DNA from: an uncultured Oscillospiraceae bacterium | GTDB taxonomy: Bacteria > Bacillota > Clostridia > Oscillospirales > Oscillospiraceae | NCBI GenBank assembly: GCA_948616425.1 | Contig: CAPGBJ010000027.1 | Coordinates: 1 to 9,369 of the forward strand | Length of the DNA: 9,369 nucleotides | Direction of reading: 5' to 3' | Shown: in pieces, positions 1-6,336 of the stretch | Position numbering within the stretch: the first letter of the stretch is position 1 | Layout: every line of letters starts with the position of its first letter | Position numbers and translations under genes: made by a program | The notes under the pieces: generated by a model | Databases searched by the model: none | What the model saw: only the letters and a program-made list of their open reading frames with translations | What the model was told of the DNA's origin: nothing

Positions 1-1590
1 CTCTATACCCATGTCCAGCTGGAGGACTGCGACGAGATTATTGAGAAGACCATCCTCAAGGGAGAAGTGGTGGAGCGCCTGCTGTACGAGCTGGACGGGG
101 TGCGGTATCCCAAGCACAGTGACATCCCCTTCTACCACAAACAGCACCGTGTTGTCCTGGAGAACTGCGGCACCACCGACGCCGAGGATATCGACGAATA
201 CTTGGCAAAAGATGGCTATGCGGCCTTTGAGAAGGCCCTGTTTGAAATGACCGATGAGGCTATATGCAAGGAGATTCTGGAGTCCGGCTTGCGGGGCCGG
301 GGGGGCGGAGGTTTCCCCGCCGGCCGGAAGTGGGACAGCGTGCGCAAGCAGCCCAAGGGCAAGAAGTACGTGGTGTGCAACGGCGACGAGGGGGACCCCG
401 GCGCCTTTATGGACCGCTCCATCATGGAGGGGAACCCCCACTCCATCATTGAGGGGATGCTCATTGCCGCCCTGGGGGCGGGCAGCGACGAGGGCTATAT
501 CTATGTCCGGGCCGAATACCCCCTGGCGGTGGCCCGGCTGAAGACCGCCATTGCCAAGGCGGAGGAGATGAACCTGCTGGGGGACCACATCCTGGGCACC
601 GACTTCTCTTTCCACCTCAACGTGAACCGGGGCGCGGGCGCCTTTGTCTGCGGCGAGGGGTCTGCCCTCACCGCCTCCATTGAGGGCAACCGGGGTATGC
701 CTCGGGTCAAGCCCCCGCGGACAGTGGAGCACGGTCTGTGGGCCCAGCCCACAGTGCTGAACAATGTGGAGACCTTCTCCGCTGTGCCCCTGATTATCCG
801 CAAGGGGGCCGCGTGGTTTAAGTCCATCGGCACCGAGAGTTCTCCTGGCACCAAGGCGTTTGCCCTCACCGGCAACGTGGTGAATACCGGCCTGATCGAG
901 GTGCCTATGGGCGCCACTTTGCGGCAGATTATCTTCGACATCGGCGGTGGCATCAAGGACGGCAAGAAGTTTAAAGCTGTTCAGATCGGCGGCCCCTCCG
1001 GCGGCTGCCTCACTGAGGAGCACTTGGACATGCCCCTGGACTTTGACTCGCTGAAAAAGCTAGGGGCCATGATCGGTTCCGGCGGTCTTGTGGTCATGGA
1101 TGAGGACACCTGCATGGTAGAGGTGGCCCGGTTCTTCATGAACTTTACCCAGAACGAGTCCTGCGGCAAGTGCGTCCCCTGCCGGGAGGGCACCCGCCGG
1201 ATGCTGGAGATCCTCACCCGTATCGTCAACAACGAGGGGTCTTTGGAGGATCTGGACCTGCTGGAGGAGCTGTCCTCCACCATCAGTGAGACTGCCCTGT
1301 GCGGTCTGGGCCAGTCGGCCTGCAAACCGGTGCAGAGCACTCTGAAATACTTCCGGGATGAGTATCTGGCCCATGTGGTGGACAAGCATTGCCCCCACTG
1401 CAACGGCCGCAAGAAGGTGCTCCAGATTGATCCGGAGCTGTGTAAGGGCTGCGGCAAATGTATGAAGCAGTGTCCCATGGAGGCAATTACAGGCCAGATT
1501 CGGATGCCCCATGTCATCGACACAGAGAAGTGTATCAAGTGCGGCGCGTGCTGGGGCTGCTGTCCCTTCGGCGCCATTCGGGAGGAGTGA
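1..1590 (+). CDS. hydB: [FeFe]-hydrogenase flavin subunit HydB (NuoF-like), 5' partial
   Basis: Diaphorase subunit of a multimeric [FeFe]-hydrogenase; it passes electrons between a nicotinamide nucleotide, FMN and iron-sulfur clusters in the cytoplasm. The reading frame is open from base 1, and the first codons already read like the end of the N-terminal thioredoxin-like [2Fe-2S] domain, so the true start lies upstream; the ATG at 67 is internal. 529 residues are visible, perhaps 70-90 short of a usual HydB. Numbering from base 1: FMN-binding glycine-rich motif RGRGGGGFPAGRKW (98-111) and GDEGDPGAF; nucleotide-site motif CGEGSAL (217-223); N3-type [4Fe-4S] cysteines 388, 391, 394 and 434; a His/CPHC motif (464-467); a C-terminal two-cluster ferredoxin domain with cysteines 481/484/487/491 and 511/514/517/521. 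This ferredoxin extension separates HydB from respiratory NuoF. The gene sits 5 bp before hydA, so they are co-transcribed. Family assignment is firm. Cofactor choice (NADH or NADPH) is open and discussed in the findings. Confidence 0.95.
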   Translation, partial: LYTHVQLEDCDEIIEKTILKGEVVERLLYELDGVRYPKHSDIPFYHKQHRVVLENCGTTDAEDIDEYLAKDGYAAFEKALFEMTDEAICKEILESGLRGRGGGGFPAGRKWDSVRKQPKGKKYVVCNGDEGDPGAFMDRSIMEGNPHSIIEGMLIAALGAGSDEGYIYVRAEYPLAVARLKTAIAKAEEMNLLGDHILGTDFSFHLNVNRGAGAFVCGEGSALTASIEGNRGMPRVKPPRTVEHGLWAQPTVLNNVETFSAVPLIIRKGAAWFKSIGTESSPGTKAFALTGNVVNTGLIEVPMGATLRQIIFDIGGGIKDGKKFKAVQIGGPSGGCLTEEHLDMPLDFDSLKKLGAMIGSGGLVVMDEDTCMVEVARFFMNFTQNESCGKCVPCREGTRRMLEILTRIVNNEGSLEDLDLLEELSSTISETALCGLGQSACKPVQSTLKYFRDEYLAHVVDKHCPHCNGRKKVLQIDPELCKGCGKCMKQCPMEAITGQIRMPHVIDTEKCIKCGACWGCCPFGAIREE

Positions 1591-1595
1591 GCGGT

Positions 1596-3296
1596 ATGGC
1601 AAAGGGAATCATGTACATCGACGGCCAGAGGGTCCCCTTCGACGGGGAGCCTAATGTCTTGTCCGTCATCCGAAAAGCGGGCATTGAGATGCCCACCTTC
1701 TGCTACTACTCCGACCTGTCGGTCTACGGCGCCTGCCGGATGTGCGTGGTGGAGGACGAACGGGGGAAGATTGAGACTTCCTGCTCTATGCAGCCCCGGG
1801 ACGGGTTGAAAATCAGGACCAATACCGCCCGGCTGTTGAAGCATCGGCGGATGATTTTAGAGCTGATGTTGGCTTCTCACAACTGCTCCTGCACCACCTG
1901 TGAAAAGAGCGGAGACTGTCACCTCCAGGCCCTGGCCGTCCAGTTTGGCATCCACCGTGTCCGCTTTGGAGACAGTCGGGAGGAGAAGGAGATTGATATC
2001 TCCAGCCCCGCTGTGATTCGAGATCCCAGCAAGTGCATCCTGTGCGGCGACTGTGTCCGGGTGTGCAGCGAAAATATTGGGATGCACATCATTGACTTTA
2101 CCCACCGGGGCTATAACATGAGTGTGTCCCCCGCTTTTGACCGGCCCCTGGATCAGACCCACTGTATCAGCTGCGGCCAGTGTTCCGCTGTCTGTCCCAC
2201 CGGGGCCATCACCGTGAAAAATGAGATCGGCGACGCTTGGCGGGCCATCCACGACCCCAAGAAGCGGGTGGTGGTCCAGATCGCACCCGCGGTCCGGGTG
2301 GCAGTGGGCGAGGCCTTCGGCCTTGAGCCCGGCCAGAATGCCCTGGACCAGCTGGTCACTGCACTGAAGCTAATGGGGGTGGACGAAGTCTACGATACTA
2401 CCTTTGGCGCCGACTTTACTACCATTGAGGAGGGCACCGAGTTCCTTCAGCGGCTGGAAAAAGGGGGACCGTTCCCTATGTTTACCTCCTGCTGCCCTGC
2501 CTGGGTGAAATATTTGGAGAACGAAAATTCCAAATATCTGAAGCATATCTCCACCTGCAAGTCCCCCATGCAGATGTTTGCCTCAATCCTCAAGGAGAAG
2601 TACGCTAAGAAGGATGAGGAGGACGGCCGCGCCACCTATCACATTGCCATTATGCCCTGTACGGCCAAGAAGATGGAGGCCGCTCGGCCGGAGTTCCTCC
2701 AGCCAGACGGTACCCCGGCGGTGGATCTGGTGCTGACCACCAAGGAGATCATCAAGATGGTTCAGGAATCCGGTATCCAGCTGACCAAACTGGAGTATGA
2801 GTCCCCCGACCTGCCCTTCGGCCTGGGTTCGGGTGCAGGCACCATCTACGGCACCACCGGCGGCGTGGCCGAGGCAGTGGTACGGTTTTGTCTGCCCGAC
2901 AAGTCTAAAAATGTGTTGCGGGAACTGAAGTACTCCCCCCTCCGGGGCAACCGAGCCATTCGGGTGGCCGTTATTAAGGTGGGGGACCGGGATGTCCATC
3001 TGGCGATTGTCCATGGCCTGGCCAACGCGCAGAAGCTGCTTCAGGAGATCGAGGCGGGCAACGCCTACTTTGATCTGGTGGAAGTTATGACCTGCCAGGG
3101 CGGCTGTGTAGGTGGAGCGGGACAGCCCCACGCCATGATGCAGGACAAGGAGGAGCGGGCTGAGGGCCTGTATGCCCTGGACCGATCTGCACCCTTCAAG
3201 CGGGCTGAACGCAATCCGGTGGTGGGGGCCTTCCTGAAGGACTACTCTGAGGAGCACCGACATGAGCTGCTCCATGTGGACTATGTGAAGGAATGA
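1596..3296 (+). CDS. hydA: [FeFe]-hydrogenase catalytic subunit HydA (M3 type)
   Basis: Reversible H2-forming/oxidising subunit, 566 aa. Domains in order: plant-type [2Fe-2S] (C36, C47, C50, C63); His-ligated [4Fe-4S] (H95, C99, C102, C108); two-cluster ferredoxin domain (C147/150/153/157 and C190/193/196/200); H-cluster domain; C-terminal small-subunit-like segment ending HELLHVDYVKE. The three H-cluster signatures are present: TSCCPAW (297-303, ligand C300), MPCTAKKME (353-361, ligand C355) and EVMTCQGGCVGGAGQP (496-511, ligands C500 and C504). Residues matching the proton path of Clostridium pasteurianum CpI (E279, E282, R286, C299, S319) are all present at the same numbers, so the enzyme should be active. 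The ATG at 1596 is chosen because GGGAGGAG (1580-1587) lies 8 bp upstream; a longer in-frame start at 1458 would lie inside hydB. With HydB upstream this is most likely the HydABC-type NAD(P)-linked, possibly electron-bifurcating, complex. Its maturases HydEFG are not in the window. Confidence 0.97.
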   Translation: MAKGIMYIDGQRVPFDGEPNVLSVIRKAGIEMPTFCYYSDLSVYGACRMCVVEDERGKIETSCSMQPRDGLKIRTNTARLLKHRRMILELMLASHNCSCTTCEKSGDCHLQALAVQFGIHRVRFGDSREEKEIDISSPAVIRDPSKCILCGDCVRVCSENIGMHIIDFTHRGYNMSVSPAFDRPLDQTHCISCGQCSAVCPTGAITVKNEIGDAWRAIHDPKKRVVVQIAPAVRVAVGEAFGLEPGQNALDQLVTALKLMGVDEVYDTTFGADFTTIEEGTEFLQRLEKGGPFPMFTSCCPAWVKYLENENSKYLKHISTCKSPMQMFASILKEKYAKKDEEDGRATYHIAIMPCTAKKMEAARPEFLQPDGTPAVDLVLTTKEIIKMVQESGIQLTKLEYESPDLPFGLGSGAGTIYGTTGGVAEAVVRFCLPDKSKNVLRELKYSPLRGNRAIRVAVIKVGDRDVHLAIVHGLANAQKLLQEIEAGNAYFDLVEVMTCQGGCVGGAGQPHAMMQDKEERAEGLYALDRSAPFKRAERNPVVGAFLKDYSEEHRHELLHVDYVKE

Positions 3297-3315
3297 CCTG
3301 AAAACCTGTTCATGA

Positions 3316-3348
3316 AAAGGGCGGCTGGTTATGTACCAGCCGCCCTTT
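3316..3348 (+). terminator. Hairpin terminator after hydA
   Basis: A perfect 14-bp stem (3316-3329 with 3335-3348) with a 5-nt loop begins 19 bp after the hydA stop. The stem is GC-rich in the middle and ends in AAA/TTT, followed by a short T-rich tail (TTTGTTG). The tail is weaker than a textbook U-tract, but the stem is strong and well placed to end the hyd transcript. Confidence 0.85.
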
Positions 3349-3349
3349 G

Positions 3350-3394
3350 TTGGGTCCGGAAACCAACGGCCAAGCCGGTGGTTTCCGAACCCAA
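3350..3394. repeat. Long imperfect inverted repeat (second hairpin)
   Basis: Arms 3350-3370 and 3374-3394 pair over about 19 of 21 positions: outer TTGGGT with ACCCAA, then a mismatch, then CGGAAACCA with TGGTTTCCG, one more mismatch, and an inner CGGC/GCCG, around a CAA loop. It starts 2 bp after the hydA terminator hairpin. There is no T-tract on either side, so it is not a standard intrinsic terminator. It may protect the 3' end of the RNA or act as a back-up terminator. Confidence 0.7.
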
Positions 3395-3398
3395 TGAA

Positions 3399-3424
3399 AA
3401 ACACCGCAAATATATGCGGTGTTT
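3399..3424. terminator. Probable bidirectional terminator (hslO operon and hyd operon)
   Basis: A perfect 10-bp stem, AAACACCGCA with TGCGGTGTTT, around an AATATA loop. On the minus strand the descending arm runs into TTTTT, giving a good intrinsic terminator about 115 nt after the hslO stop. On the plus strand it is followed by CACATTTTT (T-run 3429-3433), so it could also catch read-through from hydA. Confidence 0.75.
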
Positions 3425-3456
3425 CACATTTTTGAGGAGACAAACGGTGCTCTCTG

Positions 3457-3507
3457 CCGCTCCCCTCTAGGGGAGGGATCCGCCTGACAGAAGGAGCAGG
3501 GGAGCGG
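3457..3507. repeat. Nested inverted repeat in the hslO 3' region
   Basis: CCGCTCCCCT (3457-3466) is matched exactly by AGGGGAGCGG (3498-3507), 31 bp apart. The left arm can instead fold locally with the bases next to it (CTCCCC TCTA GGGGAG, 3460-3475). The sequence is non-coding on both strands and lies between the hslO stop and the shared terminator. It resembles the small dispersed intergenic repeats of gut Clostridia, but that is recalled from general familiarity and not checked here. Confidence 0.5.
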
Positions 3508-3538
3508 TAATAGGGGCCGACCATTAGAAGATCTTGCG

Positions 3539-4417
3539 CTACATCTCAGAGAGCAGCGTCTCTAATTCCTCTTTGGAAAAGAGGTACACCTCGTCGCAAA
3601 ACTGACAGGTCAGCTCCGCCTGCCCCTGCTCCGCAATCAGCTCTGACAAGTCCTTTTTTCCCATGCTGATCAGGGCGCGGCTCACTCGTTCTCGGGAGCA
3701 GTAACACCGGTACTCCACCGGGTGCCGCTCTAAAATCTCCAAGTTAAAGTCAGACAAAACGGTCCGCAGCAGGCCTTCTCCGTCCAGGCCGCCAGCCAGG
3801 GCGGAGCTGACAGAACCTGTGGTCCGCACGCCCGACTCAATCTTTTCAATTATGTCCTCACTGGCCCCGGGCAGCAGCTGGATGATATAGCCCCCCGCAG
3901 CGGTGACGGACTGGTCCAGGCCCACCAGTACCCCCAGGGCACAGGCGGTGGGAATTTGTTCACTCTCCACAAAGTACATGGCCAAATCGTCGGCAATCTC
4001 TCCGGAGAACAGGCCGATGGACCCCACATAGGGTTCCTTCAGGCCGATGTCTTTGATGACGGTGAGGGTGCCCTCTGTCCCGACAGCCCGGCCCACGTCC
4101 AGCTTGCCTGGACGCTGTTCGATCAAATCTACCTGGGGATTCTGGACGTAGCCCCGCACGTTGCCCTCCCAGTCGGAGACGGCCAGAATGGTACCCAGGG
4201 GTCCGCCGCCCTTAATTTGAAGGGTGAGGGCCCCCTTTTCCTCCTTGAGCATGTCGCCCATGAGGGAAGCCCCCATAAGGGCACGGCCCAGAGCGGCGGT
4301 GCCCATAGGCAGGAGCTTATGGACGTTCCGGGCCCGCTCCACAATATCCCGGCCGGTGATGGCGGCAGCCTTTACCAGGCCGTCAGCTGTAATCGCTCTG
4401 ACAATTTCGTTGGTCAT
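3539..4417 (-). CDS. hslO: Hsp33 redox-regulated chaperone HslO
   Basis: Cytoplasmic holdase chaperone that is switched on when oxidants oxidise its C-terminal zinc-binding cysteines, protecting unfolding proteins during oxidative (especially bleach-like) stress. 292 aa, the normal length for the family. The N-terminal core carries family-like stretches such as GDMLKEEKGALTLQIKGGGP (about 54-73) and EGTLTVIKDIG (115-125). The redox switch is intact: CYC at 238-240 and CQFC at 271-274, a CxC-X30-CxxC arrangement. The ATG at 4417 has an AAAGGA ribosome binding site about 10 nt upstream. It begins 3 bp after the methyltransferase stop, as the last gene of a three-gene operon. It converges with the oxygen-sensitive hydrogenase genes, but nothing in the sequence shows joint control. 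Confidence 0.96.
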   Translation of the reverse strand: MTNEIVRAITADGLVKAAAITGRDIVERARNVHKLLPMGTAALGRALMGASLMGDMLKEEKGALTLQIKGGGPLGTILAVSDWEGNVRGYVQNPQVDLIEQRPGKLDVGRAVGTEGTLTVIKDIGLKEPYVGSIGLFSGEIADDLAMYFVESEQIPTACALGVLVGLDQSVTAAGGYIIQLLPGASEDIIEKIESGVRTTGSVSSALAGGLDGEGLLRTVLSDFNLEILERHPVEYRCYCSRERVSRALISMGKKDLSELIAEQGQAELTCQFCDEVYLFSKEELETLLSEM

Positions 4418-4420
4418 TGG

Positions 4421-5173
4421 TCAAGTGTCCTTTCTTGCGGTCAAAAAGATGCGCTGCTCACCTCTCCTGGGGGGACGCATTTTCAGCTCGCCCCAGGTCC
4501 TTACATCCACAAAACCGGCCCCATTCAGCATACTGGTGAGTTCATCTGTGGTGTAGGCCCGCTCCCGGTGGAGTTCCTCTCCCCGGGCCCACTGGCCAGT
4601 GGCTGAGTCCAGCCGGAAAATGTCCATGAAGTAGGAGCAGATTCGGCTGCGCCTTGTGAACTCCGCCCTCCACACGCAGAAGGTGTCCTCGGTCTCGTCC
4701 AGAAAGACCTGGCCGTCTAGGTTCTCCAGCTTTTCAGGGGAGTTGATGTCAAAGAGAAACAGGCCCCCCGGCATAAGGAACAGGTGGACCCGCTGGAAAG
4801 CCCTGGCCAGCTTTTTGGGATCAGTGACATAGTTGACGCTGTCCAGACAGCACACACAGGCGTCAATGGTGCCATAGAGATCCAGCTTTTCCATGGATTG
4901 ACACAGAAAGATGGGTTCGATGGGGGCAATGCCCCGGTTTTTGTCCGCCGCCTCGGCCAGCATCTCTGGGGACTGGTCCACACCAATCATCTCATATCCC
5001 CGCAGGGCCAACTCCCGGGTGAGAGAACCGGTGCCGCAGGCCAGGTCCAGCACGGTCTTGCCCGTCAAGGGGAATTGGGCGAAGTGTTTTTCGATGTAGT
5101 CGGCCCAGGCGGCATAATCCACATCATAGGTTAGACGGTCGTAGCAGCCGGCCAGAAAGTCGTAGCTGCTCAT
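4421..5173 (-). CDS. YqeM-like class I SAM-dependent methyltransferase
   Basis: Small-molecule or macromolecule methyltransferase with unknown substrate, 250 aa, cytoplasmic. The Rossmann core is clear: motif I VLDLACGTGS (41-50) binds S-adenosylmethionine, GVDQS (64-68) carries the acidic residue for the ribose, CCLDSVNYV (108-116) lies at the motif III/IV region, and MPGGLFLFDINS (134-145) is the post-core strand. The N-terminal YDRLTYDVDYAAW (11-23) and the C-terminal extension resemble Bacillus subtilis YqeM. The start codon overlaps the yerC stop by 4 bp (ATGA), so translation is probably coupled, and hslO follows after 3 bp. The residue around 110 is D followed by SVNY; it is not the NPPY signature of N-methyltransferases, so DNA or amide methylation is unlikely. 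Confidence 0.9.
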   Translation of the reverse strand: MSSYDFLAGCYDRLTYDVDYAAWADYIEKHFAQFPLTGKTVLDLACGTGSLTRELALRGYEMIGVDQSPEMLAEAADKNRGIAPIEPIFLCQSMEKLDLYGTIDACVCCLDSVNYVTDPKKLARAFQRVHLFLMPGGLFLFDINSPEKLENLDGQVFLDETEDTFCVWRAEFTRRSRICSYFMDIFRLDSATGQWARGEELHRERAYTTDELTSMLNGAGFVDVRTWGELKMRPPRRGEQRIFLTARKDT

Positions 5174-5466
5174 GATTGTTCCGCTTTCAGGCGGGGGACA
5201 ATGGTCTTATAGCCCCCCGCCCCGTAATGAAGGCACCGATTTACCCGGCTGATGGTGGCGCTAGAGGCTCCGGTCTTTTCCAGAATTTCGCTGTAGATCA
5301 GCCCTTCGTCCAGTAGTAGAGCTACGTCCATTCGCTGGGCCATCGCCTTCAACTCGGAGACGGTGCAAAGATCCTCTAAAAATTTGCGGCACTCTTCCTC
5401 ATCTTGGATGCTGACAATCGCTCGATATAGGGCGTCGCTGCTCTGCTTATCCAAAAATTTCGACAT
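5170..5466 (-). CDS. yerC: YerC/YecD-type TrpR-like DNA-binding regulator
   Basis: Predicted transcriptional regulator of the TrpR-superfamily YerC/YecD group, 98 aa, usual length. It is all-helical, and the C-terminal part holds the helix-turn-helix: YSEILEKTGASSATISRVNRCLHYG (about 58-82), where TGASSATISRVNR is the recognition-helix segment. RKFLEDLCTVSEL (27-39) is the family's typical N-terminal core. The ligand and targets are unknown; it need not respond to tryptophan. First gene of the yerC-methyltransferase-hslO operon. An AGAGAGG sequence sits about 13 nt before the ATG, a slightly long spacing. Autoregulation is possible given the promoter just upstream, but no operator is evident. 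Confidence 0.92.
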   Translation of the reverse strand: MSKFLDKQSSDALYRAIVSIQDEEECRKFLEDLCTVSELKAMAQRMDVALLLDEGLIYSEILEKTGASSATISRVNRCLHYGAGGYKTIVPRLKAEQS

Positions 5467-5498
5467 GCTGACATACCCGCCTCTCTGTATTTTTATCT

Positions 5499-5527
5499 AT
5501 TTTAACACACTGATTTCAAAAGGTAAA
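5499..5527 (-). promoter_or_regulatory. Sigma-A-type promoter of the yerC operon
   Basis: On the minus strand TTTACC (-35, 5522-5527) and TAAAAT (-10, 5499-5504) are separated by exactly 17 bp, matching consensus at 4/6 and 5/6 positions. The surroundings are AT-rich in an otherwise GC-rich region. Transcription would start near 5492, about 26 nt before the yerC ATG. Confidence 0.7.
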
Positions 5528-5631
5528 CTCGAAAAAGCAAAAATTGCAGAAAATCAGGCTGCGGGATGGTAAAGCGCACCGCCTTACAAGGTCAGGCATA
5601 GGATGGAAAAACGAGGAGAGGGGGGCGCTCA

Positions 5632-6294
5632 GTGGGGGAACAGAAGGAAGTGCAGGTCATCTGGAAGGAAGAAAAGCGAACGCTGTATCTGGAAGGGGAA
5701 CCGGTGCTGACATATACCCTGTCGTGGCCCCAGCTGGAGGGGGCCGGCTTGGGTGGAAAGTGGATCAACAGATACTATGCTCGGCTGGCGCAGAGCTGGG
5801 GAAGAAGGTGGGGGCGGGAGGTCTACTGGGCTGCCTGCCTGGAGTTGGCTGCCCGCCGGGAGGCGGCGAAACCTTTCGTGGCATGGTCAGGGGAACTGAC
5901 AGGGGAGACCGCCCTTCTTCAGGACGGCGTTCTCAGTCTGCGTTTCCGTGGTCAAGAAGTGCGAGGGGATGGAGGTCCCGCACGGGTGCGCTGGGGAGAT
6001 GTGTGGCAGCTGAGGGAGGGCGCGCCAAAGCCCCTGCGCAGTCTGTTCGCGGGGGAGAAGGGCTGGAGAGGCCGCCTGTGGCGCGCGCTCATCCAGCAGG
6101 GCGAGGCGCGCCGCCAGTCGGGGGACTGCTTTCTGGATGGGGACTGGATGCATAGGGCCCGTGCCGCCCGTCCCCTTCGGGACTGGTGTCTGACACAGGA
6201 GGGGATAGAGGTGCCGCTCCCCCAGTGTGTCGCCTCTCCGGCGGCGGAGGGATGCCCGGTATTTTGTATACCGCTGGAAAAAGAAAAAACGTAG
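5632..6294 (+). CDS. DUF3298/RsiV-like protein without membrane anchor
   Basis: Protein of unknown function, 220 aa. The fold hints come from two stretches: DGVLSLRFRGQEVRGDGGPARVRWGD (98-123), leading into VWQLREGAPKPLRSLF, and the C-terminal WCLTQEGIEVPLPQCVASPAAEGCPVFCIPL (185-215). These follow the order seen in DUF3298 proteins (the domain of the anti-sigma factor RsiV). RsiV itself carries this domain outside the cell behind a membrane helix. Here no signal peptide or hydrophobic helix is visible, so the protein is probably cytoplasmic. It is rich in Trp and Arg. The GTG start at 5632 is chosen because GAGGAGAGG (5613-5621) lies 10 nt upstream. Divergent from yerC and convergent, 42 bp apart, with the DUF4261 gene. 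No sigma factor gene is adjacent, so an anti-sigma role is not supported. No confident promoter is seen in 5505-5620 on this strand. Confidence 0.75.
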   Translation: MGEQKEVQVIWKEEKRTLYLEGEPVLTYTLSWPQLEGAGLGGKWINRYYARLAQSWGRRWGREVYWAACLELAARREAAKPFVAWSGELTGETALLQDGVLSLRFRGQEVRGDGGPARVRWGDVWQLREGAPKPLRSLFAGEKGWRGRLWRALIQQGEARRQSGDCFLDGDWMHRARAARPLRDWCLTQEGIEVPLPQCVASPAAEGCPVFCIPLEKEKT

Positions 6295-6336
6295 AAGGGA
6301 AGATTTTGACCCTGCGGCGCAGTAAGCGGTTGGAGA

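Noticed and set aside
1558..1560. Extra cysteine in the last HydB cluster motif (CIKCGACWGCCP) as a sign of an unusual cluster
   Set aside because: The four canonical ligand positions at 1531, 1540, 1549 and 1561 are kept, so a normal [4Fe-4S] cluster is expected; the additional Cys alone does not show a different cluster type.
1458..1595. Upstream in-frame extension of hydA to an ATG at 1458
   Set aside because: The extra 46 codons lie wholly inside hydB in another frame, are not like the HydA N-terminus, and the ATG at 1596 has a well-spaced GGGAGGAG site.
3956..4606. 216-codon plus-strand frame opposite hslO and the methyltransferase
   Set aside because: It overlaps two well-identified genes antisense, has no recognisable domain and no supporting ribosome binding site context.
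6257..6273. Hairpin CGGTAT-loop-ATACCG near the end of the DUF3298-like gene as a terminator
   Set aside because: It lies inside the coding sequence, the stem is only 6 bp, and neither strand has a T-tract after it.
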